Shown here: piece after piece, positions 20,901 through 31,841 of the stretch | Numbering within the stretch: the first letter of the stretch is position 1 | Layout of the letters: each line of letters opens with the position of its first letter | Assembly: GCF_963855985.1 (NCBI RefSeq) | Contig: NC_087093.1 | Span: 9,245,501 to 9,309,500, forward strand | Length of the DNA stretch: 64,000 bases | Direction of reading: 5' to 3' | Source of the DNA: Ostrinia nubilalis | Lineage: Eukaryota; Arthropoda; Insecta; Lepidoptera; Crambidae | The notes under the pieces: generated by a model | What the model was told of the DNA's origin: nothing | The model's input: the letters and a program-made list of their open reading frames with translations, nothing else | The model's database searches: none | Made by a program: the position numbers and the translations under genes

Positions 20901-23900
20901 TTTTTTAATATCCGGTATCCGGCCGGATAGTGAGTTACTATCCGGTATCCGGCCGGATAGTAAATTTAGGCCGGATATCCGGCCTACCGGATAGTTACCG
21001 GATATCCGTTTCATCTCTAGTTTTTATTACTTTGTATTATTCTCTATCGTATTACCTTCGTAAAACCAAAAATCACATGTCTCTATCCTTATCACAACGT
21101 TTACAATGATCGTTACGTTACGTTTGCAGTGAGCCCACTCATGCTAATAAATTTAGCCCCCGATAGTTGAAAGGGCGCATCTAACACCAAATCATAGCAA
21201 ATGTTGTGATAAGGATAGAGACATGCGATTTTTGGTTTTACAAAGATAATACGATAGATAATAATACAAAGTAATAAAAACTACCTGTTATAGGGGCATT
21301 TTTTGGAGAAATTTATCAAATAACCAAAAAAACACGAATTTAAAAGCAGATTTTTTTCAAAAAGTACATATCATTTTTTATTATTTGTTGGCCTTTTTTG
21401 TGTATTTTATGTATTTTTTTAGTATTGCCTGTTATTTAGCATTATTACTGTTTTTATTTTATCAGGATATACCTCTTAGTTTAAAAGTTATTACGTTTTC
21501 TTTACAATAAGTAATTGGAAGAAAAAAAATTCTATAAAAAATTAAAAAAAAAACAAAAAAATTTTTACCTCTTTTTTGTCGATAAAAATAGGTCTAGTTT
21601 CATCTATTTTCATATGTACACTTTAACGTGACTCACACTGTATATTTTTTAACGCAGTCGATATCGAATGCGTTTGACGTAAATTCCAACTCCCCCAGGG
21701 GCGGCGGGGTTCGAACCAGCGTTTCTCGGATCCCGAGTCGGCTAATCCAACACCGGCACCGTTGCAGTTGGGCTATTATTGACTGCGTTTGGCCAAAAAT
21801 AGCGCTTGTTAGAAATTTTTAGCAAAATGGTGATCGCTATGGCAATTGCTGAAAACTTTAGCATGTTTTCGGCAGGGACACGTTTGCTATATTCAAAAGT
21901 GACGTTTCCTATACATTTTACCTTCGGTAGTGCTAACACTGCTAAAAATGTATATGTAGCTGCTAAAAGGACGCCATTTTTCTTACTAGCGCTATTTTCG
22001 GCCAAACGCCCCCGTTGTCACTCCTTGCAAGTTTTTTTTTTACCTCAACGGCCTCAAGCACCGGCAAGTGTGGCACAGCCGCGAGAGGATCACGTTCCGC
22101 TTCTTCCACTTGTCGTAGTACGGTATCTGGCGGATGGCGCGGTAGTAGGTCTCGGAGTTCTGCGGGATGTAGCCCGGGTCGCGCCTGTTGGCGATCACCC
22201 AGCTCAGCCACATGATCGCGTTCCAGTAGAGAAAGCAGTAGTGCGATAGGCGTAAAGTGTTCCAGGTTAGTGGTATGCACTGGAAAATTATAAGCAGTAA
22301 GTAAGTAGTTAGGTCACTTTAGCTTTAAGCGGTGAGAGCAGTCGCTCGGCAAGCGAAAGTGTGGGTTCAATTCTCACCGCAATCCAATCCCGATTTTAAG
22401 TTTAAAAAAATTATTTTACTTTTTTAGCGAGTTAAGTAGTTTGTTTGCGTTTTTTATAAAGGTAGAGAATGTAGGTACTCCTGATTTTAAAATTAGAGTA
22501 GCCTAGCTCCTCAAACATTCTTACATGCAATTAATGAACACCAAATCACAATAATCTTAAAATAACTTTTATAGTAGGAAAAATAAAAATATGAGACTCA
22601 AGAGATCAGAGTACTTACGCGAATAACATACATCGGGTAGGCCCACAAGAGTACAGAGACCAAGAAGAACAGCAGCGGTCCCTTGGAGTCTCCGGCGCCT
22701 CCGAACAGCAGCGCCCACAGCTCCGACAGCGGCGGCATCCAGTGGGACTTGCGCTTCATCTCTTTCTGGAGAAGCTTCACCACTTCGGCGTGACGGTGGC
22801 TCTGGGCCAGCATGAGAGGCGTCTTGCCGTTCTTGTCCCGAGGCTCCAGTTCTGCCTTCACCTAAAAACAGATGAACAGTCAGAATTTTCGACAGTCCTA
22901 CTTGTCTCAACTTCTAAGGTTAGGTTGCACCATCTTACTTTAACTTACGCTTTAACTACTTAAGTATAACAAAACGTCAAAAGGCTGTCAAACTTCATAC
23001 AAAAAACACCGGTTATGGTCATAGTTACGGTTAGTAAGGTGGTGCAACTCCGCCTAAGATCGAGCCCCAATATTACCTTTTCGCATAGCAGCCTGACGCA
23101 GGTCAGATTGCCTGACAAGCACGCCAGGTGCAGCGGCGTGGATCCGAAGTTGTCCGTGCAGTGCAAAGGAACCCCTGAGTAAATCAGCAAACGGACCAAA
23201 TCTGCGTGGCCTTTGTACGCTGCCCAGTGCAGTGCGGTGTCTCCATTGATGTCTGAGAGCCTGGTGGCGGCACCCATGCCTAGCAAGTAGGCTGCTGTCG
23301 CCGTTTTCCCATACATACAGGCTGTCATTAACGGTGTTAAACCTGAAAGTATACCTTCATTATAATATTTACTGGACTATGTTGAATGAAGCATACCTAC
23401 TTAACTGTAAATATAATATTTTAAACTATTATGTTGCTTTTTTTACTATAAAATATAACGTTAAATAAGATATTTAACCTCCCAACATTTCTACTCCGTT
23501 GCACGAGTCATGGTCGCGGCAGGGTCGGACTGGGCCGGAAGGGCCCAGGTGGCTGATCGCAATCCCGAGGCCCGAGACAATACTAAAATAAAGTAAAATA
23601 ATAAGTAGGTATTTACTAATAACAAATAATAATAAAAAGCTAGCCAATCAACATTTTTTTTTAAAGAAGAGAACTTTCAGCTAAGTAATGACTCGATCGT
23701 AAAAGCTGCTGTTTTCGTCATCCTTGATTAGATCCGATTCTGTATATTTAATACAGTGTGAGTCACGATAAAGTGCACATATGAAATTAGGTGAAACTAG
23801 ATCTATTTTTATCGACAAAAAAGAGGTCAAAATTTTTTTGAGATTTTTTAAAAATTTTTTTTAGTTTTTTTTTCTTCCAATTACTTTTTGTAAAGAAAAC

Positions 23901-26900
23901 GTAATAACTTTATAACTAAGAGGTATATCCTGTAAAAACAGTAATAATGTTAAATAACAGACGATACTAAAAAAAAATACTGCCCCATGCCGAGTGAGGG
24001 TCACGGACCATTGGTAAAATAAATAAAATAGTAAGCTGCATAAAATTGTCTAGATAAACATACATAAATAGTAATATTAGTGCACAGATAAATACAAAAG
24101 GCGGGAAATCGGTAAGGATGATAAATAAGAAAGGCCACGATCTCGGGTCACAACTGAAAGGCAGGATCGATTCATCGTGACGACCAGATTGAGAAATCGT
24201 CACCTTACCTCCATTGAGATAAAAAAACAACTTCGCGACTTCCACGGAGTATCTGTGAGCGCTCGAACTGTTCGGAGAAGGTTAAAAGAACGCGATATGG
24301 TACCACACAAGCCAGCTAATGGGCCCAAACTAACGCGAGCCCACCGAACAGCGCGCCTTCATTTCGCACGCAGTCATTTAAATTGGACACAGCAAGATTG
24401 GAGCCGTGTACTCTTTTCTGATGAGTCTAAAATTGTGTTACATGGCAATGATGGAAGGAAGAAGGTCTACCGACGTAAGGGAGAGCGTTTCGCACAATGC
24501 TGCTTTGAAGAGAGGGTTGCTTATGGAGGTGGCTTATGGACTGTCTGGGGCGGTATATCCGCGAGCGGCAAAACTCAACTTGAGGTTGTTACAGGACCAC
24601 GGCTGCCAACATTAAATGCTGAAAGGTACATTCGTGAGTGCTTAGAACCTCTCGTGATACCATACGCGGACTATGTGGGCCCAATTTTCCTTTTTATGCA
24701 TGATAATGCAAGAGCCCATGCGGCCGGCATCGTCAGGGAATATCTTCGGGATGTGAACATCACAGTTATGGACTGGCCAGCCAGAAGCCCAGACATGAAC
24801 CCCATTGAGCACATGTGGGACGAGCTAAAAAGACGTGTTAGGGCTCGTCAGCCAGTTGCCCAGACGATGCAGGAGTTGAAAACTGCCATAGAAGAGGAAT
24901 GGGAGATGATCCCTCAAAACATAGAGCGGTTGATAAACTCTATGCCTAATCGTATGAGAGCTGTGGAACATGAAAAATAATTTAGAACAAATTTTATATT
25001 AACTACACACTAAACAAAATAATTCCATTTTATGCACCAATCAAATTATTTTGTAAATAGTTTATCGTGAAATATTTTTGCCAAATGAAACATTTGGCAA
25101 AACATACTTTGCCAAACAATAATTTGCTAAACAATAATATGCCAAAAACGACATTTGCGAATTAAAAGTTTGCAATAAGTGGTTTTGCCAAATGAGAATT
25201 TGCCAAATGAAAATTTGCGAAACGTTGTTTGCGATGTGATAGTTTGGGAAACGTTTTTTGGCCAAACATTAGTAATCCGCCAAATTTGAGGTGTTAATGC
25301 ACAGTAGTTTTTGAGTGATGAGGAGTCAAAAGTGCCTCCAAGTGGTTCGTCTAAATATTCGCACGGTGCAGTCCCCTCCCTGAAACTAGGCTTAACATGC
25401 TCCCGCATGTCTAGAATGTTTGCTCAATATTGATTTAGTCGATTTTCTCCTGATGGGAACATGTAAGGCAAAAACAAAATTTCCAATATACAGACCTTCT
25501 AGAGCAGATGTCGCGAAAACTATACAAGATATAGAAAAAATTTACCATCTCACCTGTTAGCAGATTGAATAAGCTTTTTTTGGTTCATAGTAGTCATGTC
25601 ACTAGGACACATAGTTTCCGAGGATTAAGCGAAAAACCGAAAAGTGGTACCTTTAAACCCCCCTCTCCCCGCCGGCTCAAGGGCTAAGGGCGGGGACTTT
25701 TGCTATGTTCACCTCCTAACTAGTCTAAATAAAGTCCCGAAGTCAAAAATTGTGTTCCACGGTTTTCCATCTATAATGCTTTATTGACTGGACTATTAAT
25801 TTGTTCAATCTAGCAATCATATTTCGGTAGGGGCCATCCAAACCTAAACTCTAAGGTAGATGTGTCCAGAAGTGTATTTATATTTACATATTTGTAGGCA
25901 AAGCAATTTTCTACAAATTATGACTGTACAATTTTTTTGTACGACGCATAGTTTCCGAGACATGCACGCGGGCAACCGTAGCACAGGGGCCACGCTGCGC
26001 GGGCCCCCTGTGCTACGGTTGCCGCATGCCCCGCAACCCAGGCCGTGGGGGGCCCGCGCAGGCTGGGGCCCGGCTGGCAAATGCCACCCCGACTGTATGG
26101 CCAGTCCGACGCTGGGTCGCGGGCAGACTGATGACCCAAAAATCCTCTCAACCGATAGGCATTACCATGTTAGGTTGATACGTGAAGCCAGGGCCGCGCC
26201 GCCCCTGTGTGCGATGTGTGCGGCGCACACAGGCGCCAAGACAATAGGGGCGCCGCGCCGCTACTGCCACCTAATTTTTTTTTTAAATGGAGTATCGAGT
26301 AAGTAGGTACAGTATGCGCAACATAGGCCTTGTACAAAACAAAACAAATATTACGCTTATTAAACAAGTCTCTCAATATTTATATGTTTATTATGATTCA
26401 CGTTTATGGTTTCATTTTACGCTTAGGGTTTTAGTTTACATTACTAAACGTTAAAACGGCTTCAGTTCTTTTGAACCTCAGATAAAGTACTAGTTATTTT
26501 GAACCGTAGAGGCGCCGAGTTTGTCATAAAAATTTTTTATGACTATGAGTGAGTTTATGAACGCAACCCGATGCGATGCGTGCGACACAAGCGAGATGGG
26601 GTCACGGGGATTCCCCGCCACGGGGATTTTAACGAACGAGATAGCCAAGCCAAAATCACAGTATACAGGGTGTTTGGTGAAAGGTTAGACAAACTTCGTG
26701 GGTGTACCTATAGGTAAGAAGGTCAATTTTTCTTAAATAAACTGTTTCATGAAAAACAATATGGGTTCACAAAAGGGAAAAGTACGACCGATGCAGGGGT
26801 TGCTCTTATCAAACACATTTTCGATGCTTGGCAGGAGAAAAAAGATGCTATTGGTGTATTTTGTGACTTATCGAAGGCGTTTGACTGTGTTGATCATCAA

Positions 26901-29900
26901 ACTCTGTTATTTAAGCTAGAACATTATGGCGTATCAGGCAAGGCCTTAAGCCTATTACACTCTTACCTCTCAGACAGATTACAAAAAGTAAATATTCACG
27001 GAACTAACTCTTCGGGCGCCCCCCTAAAAATGGGAGTGCCCCAAGGCTCAATACTGGGACCATTGCTCTTTCTGATTTATATAAATGATCTACCTTTTTA
27101 TTCAAAGGACCTTTGTGAGATAGTATTATTTGCTGATGACACTTCTTTAATTTTTAAAACTGACAGGCGTCAGGAAATATTTGACGACGTGAATAATGCT
27201 CTTTCCAAAGTATTAGACTGGTTTACAACTAATAATTTGCTATTAAACGCAAAAAAAACTAAATGTTTAAAATTCACTATGCCTAATGTCAAACAAGTTA
27301 ATACTAATATTACAGTAAATAATGAACGCATTGAACTGATAAACTCTACTGTCTTTCTAGGTATTACCCTAGACTGTAAATTACAATGGGGCCCCCATAT
27401 TGCTGCCTTGGCGGGAAGACTTAGTTCAGCTGCCTTTGCGGTGAGAAAGATCAGAAACTTGACTGATGTTGAAACAGCAAGGCTTGTATATTTTAGTTAT
27501 TTTCATAGTATTATGTCTTATGGTCTTTTACTGTGGGGCTCAGCAGCAGACATAGAATCAATTTTCATTTTACAGAAAAGAGCTGTTCGGGCAATATACG
27601 GTCTTAAACCACGTGACTCGCTTAGAGAAGTTTTTAAAGAAATCAATATATTGACTGTGGCTTCGCAATACATATTTGATAACATTATGTATGTCCGTAA
27701 ACATATACATTTATTTACTAAGAAAAGTGACGTCCACTCATTTAACACGAGACATAAGAATAAACTTGCTGTTCCATCATTTAGGTTGCATAAGATAGGT
27801 AATTCATTCTTGGGGAAATGTATTACCATATTTAACAAAATACCACACAACCTTGTCGAATTGCCAATAAACAAATTTAAGATACATATAAAAAATACCC
27901 TTATGTCCAAAGGGTACTACAAGGTTCGAGACTATATTGATGACAAGGATGTGTGGTCAGTTCAGTCTGCACATATTTGATGTACTTAAATTTGACTATT
28001 CTTACCTAATAGATAATTCCTGGCAATAAGTGGTGACTGAGTTTGTTCCGGCGTTTCTTCTCAGCACTTGCCATATGTTTGTCTCGAAGCGCTGGTAGGG
28101 CCCAAAAGATAAGGAGACATGTAAAGTGCCCCATAAGGGCTACCTTTTCTTTTTTTATTATTTTCTATTGACGTTCATAAGTGCCACTTGTGGTCTAAAC
28201 TGAATAAATATTTTTGATTTTGATTTTGATTTTTTTTGATTTTTAAGAATTTACAAGTTCGCCCATTTTACCCTAAGTTTTTTTTCTTTCTCTTATTATC
28301 TACGATCGGCCTTCCATAGCCATAATTAGATGTGTTCTGGGAGCGGATTATTTGACTGGTATTCCATTGAATAGCAAAGTCCATCACTGGTAAAAGCTCT
28401 ACTTTCTCTCGCTGAGCTCGAGGATGTGCCATCTCTTGAGGCGCTTTGTATCTTCGTCCATTAGCAGGTTCTTGGCCAGCGCGTTGCTATGTCTGTCGAA
28501 TTTCTGCCTGTACTTTTTGCTGTAGTTGCTCTTCCTCCTTAACAGTCGGCATCTCAAGGTATTCATGTATTTCTGCGTTTCTCACAGACCAGTGGGCGCT
28601 GGAGACTGTTCTCAATGCAATGTTTTGGAATCTCTGTAATATTTCCAGGTTGGAGTTGCTAGCAGATCCCCAGAGTTCTATTCCGTAGGTCCAGATTGGT
28701 TTGATAATAGACTTGTGGACGAGCAGTTTGTTGTTAATAGAGAGTCGGGATTGTCGTCCTATCAGCCATGACAGGTTCCTGAGTTGCATATTTGCTTCAG
28801 TTCTCTTGGCTTTAACATGATTTACCCAGATTAGCCTTCTATCAAGGTGCAAGCCCAGGTACTTCACAGTGTTATTGGTTGGAAAAGGTTTGCATTTTAC
28901 CCTAAGTGAGCTACTTTTTTTAAATTGATGTTTTTGTTTTTATTTATTTTTTTCAAAATACAGTAGAATCCCGATTATCCGGATCAATTAAAACCAGGGG
29001 TGTTCCGGATAATCGAAAATCCGGATAATCGATTTCAAAGTAAAATCAAACAATAATTAACTTTTTACAATAGAAAGGGTTTTCAATACATCATTTAGAC
29101 TTTAAAAATCTAAATTTTAGACCATTGGATGGATCTATTTCCTTTTACAACGAATTAAGACGAAGTCCGTACCGTATTACGGTGGCGGCGCCTTCCGTTT
29201 TTATGGGTCCAGACCCTAAATCGGTATTTAGAAACCGTGAAGGATGAGTCCGGATAATCGGATATCCGGATAATCGAAGTCCGGATAATCGAGATTCTAC
29301 TGTATGACCTAAAACCTGTTTCAATTCTTTTTCTCGCATGTTTTCAACCGCTTTTTTATTTGATATTAATATCGAATATGTCTTTAGTCAAATAAAATAA
29401 ATTTCAGATCCAGATAATGATTGAATAGGTAATTACGAACCACCAAAGTTTAACAAAAGTACAAACCACGATAAAAAATTCAACATAGAATTCGATTAAA
29501 AAAAATATTAATGGTGATAATGGATTGCCAATGATCTTAAAAACATCTCTAGCTTCTCTTCTTTTTTTTAATTAGATATTGAAATTCGTCAAAAATTCAA
29601 AGTTTAGGGAAGAAAATGGAATAATAATACAAAAATTATAATTATTATAAAAGGGTCAAATGGGCGAACTTGTATTCTTAAAATGACCTTACCTATACAC
29701 CCACGAAGTTTGTCTAACCTTCCGCCAAACACCCTGTATCATTTGATAGAATGGGAGTGTAAGGTGCGCATTGAATTATTATAATTGAGTTTACTTTTTC
29801 GTAGCAGGTAATTGGCAAGCAGAACGAACGGGATTTACCTATTTAGTAACCTAATTCCTAAGTGGTTTCCAGTTTTAATACACTTATGATAATATTATCT

Positions 29901-31841
29901 AAGTACTGTAAATTCAAATTCAAATTCATTTATTTGCACAGGAACATGGTACAATACAGATGTCAGATAAAAACAATCAGGTTCAACATGTTTCGTCTAC
30001 AAGACATGCAAAAATTTCATAGTCAATTACTTAATACTTAAAACTGGAGAACATCTATTTTAATCAAAATTAACAAGTAAAATATTCTTTAAAAATTTAA
30101 ATTCGTTTTTTTATGACGATTCATTAGAAAAGAGGCGCTTCATAGGTTCCGCACACAGGCGCTGCCGGCGGTTGGCGCGGCCCTGCGTGAAGCCATTGAA
30201 ATTAGAGAATTTCAATCGAGAAGATGGATTTAGCCTATCATCAGCGTGGAATCCGGTGATAGTGCAAATCGCGTTCTAGGCCGTTTCAAAAAAACTCGGA
30301 CACTGTTAAGTGTAGTTTGTCGGACTGACTGTACTACTGACGAAAATATTGTGCAAATGCGGGTGGGTGAAGAAAATTCATCGCGCCTGAGTAGACGACG
30401 CCGCATCTCTTCAGTCTGCCCGCGCCCGCGACCATGACTCGTGCAACCGAGTTGATTGAAACGTTGGGAGGGTAAATATTTATTATTTACCGTTATAAGA
30501 GTTTTGTTGTAAAATCCCGTGGAGTGATTTAATTTTATAGCTGTAAATAGTTGTTTCGTTAAATTTAATACCTTTGAAGTCTGCCGCGTTAACAGCTACT
30601 CCTGATTGCAATAAAACTTGGACCACAGAAGCGTGGCCTTTGCGGCAAGCCCAGTGGATGGGACGTGGACCCTATAATGAAAATGAGAAGGTAATTGTAT
30701 GTACCTACCTACATTACTGATTGCAGACCCGACTAGGTAATTTATTGCAGTTAGCACTGTTGAGTGTCAGTTCCGTCAAGTGGTCAATTGGTTAAACAAA
30801 ATAAAGTTTAAGTGGTTTCTAACTTGCGTGTCAGTCTAAGTACGCATGCCAGTACGAAGGCCCTTGAAATTAAATGATTCGATGTGAATTCACGAGTGAA
30901 ATCGGCCGTCCAAATAAACCTATTCCACGGCGCCGGTCTGTACCGGAAGCTATTAATTTGAAAGCAGGTGTACCTTATTGGCGGTTGGACTTGGAAGTGC
31001 TTCCACAGCCAATGCATAAAAACAGAAAATATTAGTTAAGCCTGGTTTTTGTATTTACTTGAGTGCCGAGGCAGGACAGGTCGACGGGCGCGGCGCGCTC
31101 GACGAGGTAGCGCATGACGGCAACGCTGCCGTCCAGCGCCGCCCAGTGCGCGGGGGTGTAGCCGTGCTGGTCGCGGGCGCTCAGCACTTCCACCCCCAGC
31201 TTCTCCACTAGACGCTCGATCTCTGATACTTCACTGCAAAAAGTTATTAGGTTATTAACTTAAACTTAAATAGGCGATAATCCGATAGAATAAAGGAATT
31301 AAGTTACGTTTATTCGTACAATCGGTTTAGGGCATAAGACGTGGGTTTAGGGCTATGGTTTAAAAAAGTACGTGTGTAGTAACACGTACCTACTGTAGGT
31401 ACACTTATGTCTCAACGATTTCTATAGGTAGGTAGGTACATGGTAGGTACCTAATTTAAAAACGTGACAAATGTATTTTTTTCTGTAAGTATGAGTTACT
31501 GGCAGGCCATGACGCGACATTATATTGTGTTGGTACGCCATTAAAAAGAACAAAAAAGAGCTTAAATAAGAACCGCTTTTATGAATTTACCTACTACGTT
31601 CCACGTTCAAGATAATCCTTAGCGAGTAGGTAAGAGGTAGGGTCGTATTTTATAGCATTATCGGTTCTAATCGACAGTCAATGTTCACCGATTCTTTGTA
31701 AACTTACCCGGAGCGCACAGCTTCAAATATGAGTTGGTGAAGATCGGAATGATGGTTGAAGCTGGTGATGGTCCTTGGAGGCGCTGCGGGCGCGTCGGGC
31801 GACATGGGCGAGCACGGGGGCAGAGCCTCCTCGGCCGCCAT
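17973..31841 (-). CDS. Patsas: Ankyrin-repeat DHHC palmitoyltransferase (Patsas-like)
   Basis: Membrane S-acyltransferase that moves palmitate to substrate cysteines. Eight coding exons, read 5' to 3' on the minus strand: 31841-31708, 31233-31059, 30671-30572, 23342-23077, 22861-22619, 22279-22044, 18963-18708, 18164-17973 (TGA). All join in phase; 533 aa. About five to seven ankyrin repeats ([58 protein letters not shown]) precede two membrane segments, the Cys-rich DHHC domain ([18 protein letters not shown], catalytic FDHHCPF), two more membrane segments and a [11 protein letters not shown] motif like the TTxE of the family. Start taken at the ATG in MAAEEAL; the frame is open further upstream (see 32369-32443). 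The ANK-DHHC layout also fits Hip14/ZDHHC17, but the DHHCPF and RDPGYIPQN context favours Patsas. Introns are transposon-rich. Confidence 0.88.
19752..19815 (+). repeat. 64-bp segment repeated inverted at 21127-21189
   Basis: The segment running from gtgttagatgcgcc to gagtgggctcac reappears in reverse complement inside the loop of the neighbouring palindromic element (21127-21189). Origin unclear. Confidence 0.7.
19909..21640. mobile_element. TA-flanked palindromic element (mariner/Tc1-like MITE)
   Basis: Ends CAGTGTGAGTCACG and CGTGACTCACACTG, each bordered by TA (19907-19908 and 21641-21642). Removing the hAT MITE at 20277-21019, the arms run inward for over 400 bp each as near-perfect inverted copies, to about 21107 and 21196. 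A half copy of the same family is at 23756. No transposase. Confidence 0.8.
20277..21019. mobile_element. hAT-type MITE inside the palindromic element
   Basis: 743 bp, inverted ends TAGAGATGAAACGGATA, internal runs of CCGGATATCCGG-type motifs. It is flanked by an exact 8-bp duplication GTTTTTAT (20269-20276 and 21020-21027). It inserted into the left arm of the palindrome, so it is the youngest of three nested layers. Confidence 0.88.
21690..21785 (-). repeat. tRNA-like structured repeat (second copy)
   Basis: Minus-strand D-arm-like GTTGGATTAGCCGAC, hairpin CTCGGGATCCGAG and perfect B box GGTTCGAACCC. Related to 10996-11088. The acceptor stem does not close as a tRNA. Confidence 0.5.
23474..23519 (-). 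repeat. Dispersed segment, inverted partner at 30428-30475
   Basis: About 45 bp around ttgcacgagtcatggtcgcg. Its reverse complement, with a few changes, is at 30428-30475, next to TAAATATTT in both cases. Probably the tail of an interspersed repeat. Confidence 0.5.
23756..23975 (+). mobile_element. Half copy of the CAGTGTGAGTCACG palindromic family
   Basis: Starts TACAGTGTGAGTCACG (TA at 23754-23755) and follows the arm of the element at 19909 for about 220 bp with scattered changes, then stops abruptly near ACTGCCCC. No opposing arm is found nearby. Confidence 0.7.
24129..24980 (+). pseudogene. Tc1-like transposase, N-terminally damaged
   Basis: The frame is open from an in-frame stop (24126-24128) to TAA at 24978-24980. 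The protein keeps the RPR hinge, the second helix-turn-helix and the complete catalytic core: [16 protein letters not shown] and NPIEHMWDE, with 34 residues between the second Asp and the Glu (DD34E). The first DNA-binding helix-turn-helix is missing or broken by stops upstream, and no start codon sits at the proper place. The apparent GTG start at 24177 is only the edge of an open stretch. I could not define inverted repeats. Cut-and-paste transposase family, inactive or dependent on missing 5' sequence. Confidence 0.85.
25079..25275. repeat. Degenerate short tandem repeat (TTTGCCAAATGAAA-like)
   Basis: About ten imperfect units of 15-22 bp built on ttgccaaatgaaa / ttgcgaaacg. It follows the Tc1 remnant. 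Not coding; an open minus-strand frame over it is a repeat artefact. Confidence 0.7.
25971..26023. repeat. Perfect 19-bp hairpin in a GC-rich island
   Basis: GGCAACCGTAGCACAGGGG at 25971-25989 is repeated in perfect inverted form at 26005-26023 with a 15-nt loop. It sits in a roughly 350-bp GC-rich block within an AT-rich intron. The block has SINE-like or retroposon-like composition but no recognised ends. Confidence 0.7.
26737..28244 (+). mobile_element. Non-LTR retrotransposon (Jockey/CR1-like), 5'-truncated
   Basis: Holds the second half of a reverse transcriptase frame (about 26742-27980, TGA), open throughout: [26 protein letters not shown] and FADDTS motifs. A 3' untranslated part and a TTTTGATTTTGA-type tail (28210-28244) follow. 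The endonuclease and ORF1 are absent. Insertion boundaries were set by the flanking MITE sequence. Confidence 0.85.
26742..27980 (+). CDS. Reverse transcriptase fragment of the non-LTR element
   Basis: About 412 codons without a stop. It runs from the RT palm region (the [10 protein letters not shown] fingers motif, then the first catalytic Asp in DLSKAFD) through FADDTSL to a C-terminal region of the Jockey/CR1 type. There is no authentic start: the ATG at 27030 is internal. It cannot retrotranspose on its own. Confidence 0.8.
   Translation: MFHEKQYGFTKGKSTTDAGVALIKHIFDAWQEKKDAIGVFCDLSKAFDCVDHQTLLFKLEHYGVSGKALSLLHSYLSDRLQKVNIHGTNSSGAPLKMGVPQGSILGPLLFLIYINDLPFYSKDLCEIVLFADDTSLIFKTDRRQEIFDDVNNALSKVLDWFTTNNLLLNAKKTKCLKFTMPNVKQVNTNITVNNERIELINSTVFLGITLDCKLQWGPHIAALAGRLSSAAFAVRKIRNLTDVETARLVYFSYFHSIMSYGLLLWGSAADIESIFILQKRAVRAIYGLKPRDSLREVFKEINILTVASQYIFDNIMYVRKHIHLFTKKSDVHSFNTRHKNKLAVPSFRLHKIGNSFLGKCITIFNKIPHNLVELPINKFKIHIKNTLMSKGYYKVRDYIDDKDVWSVQSAHI
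28278..28892 (-). mobile_element. Second non-LTR retroposon fragment, minus strand
   Basis: Flanked by an exact 14-bp duplication CATTTTACCCTAAG (28264-28277 and 28893-28906), with a T-rich left edge as the reversed poly(A) end. It encodes the C-terminal RT tail ([26 protein letters not shown]) in frame to about 28487. After a frameshift near 28495 it continues with the family's [18 protein letters not shown] end. Confidence 0.85.
28961..29302. mobile_element. pogo/Tigger-like MITE
   Basis: Inverted ends CAGTAGAATCCCGATTATCCGG / CCGGATAATCGAGATTCTACTG between TA dinucleotides. Several internal TCCGGATAATCGA motifs. No coding capacity. The end sequence is the classic pogo/Tigger type. Confidence 0.82.

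Larger units (their letters stand above)
19816..21680. mobile_element. Short MITE (M1 family) split by a palindromic element
   Basis: The left part (about 19816-19908) and right part (about 21643-21680) together match the unbroken copy at 47847-47980. The right end is gcagtcgatatcgaatgcg. The two halves are separated by the TA-flanked palindrome. The left inverted end is degraded. Confidence 0.65.
26666..29736. mobile_element. TACAGGGTG-ended MITE carrying three later insertions
   Basis: Left end CAGGGTGTTTGGTGAAAGG (TA before it) and right end CCTTCCGCCAAACACCCTG (TA after it); about 70 bp of each end are inverted copies. The core at 29330-29560 is clearly related to 56560-56775 in the element at 56401. 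Inserted into it are a non-LTR fragment (26737-28244), a second one (28278-28892) and a pogo-like MITE (28961-29302). Confidence 0.8.

Noticed and set aside
22015..22280. Overlapping open frames on both strands around 22.0-22.3 kb
   Set aside because: They are other-frame shadows of the GC-rich palmitoyltransferase exon at 22044-22279.
22330..22382. tRNA-like GCGGTGAG...CTCACCGC with a B box
   Set aside because: Only about 53 nt from end to end, with no room for a D arm and anticodon arm; probably a SINE scrap.
25844..26306. Long GC-rich open frames on both strands
   Set aside because: Absence of stops is explained by the high-GC repeat block with the hairpin; no domain or splice context.
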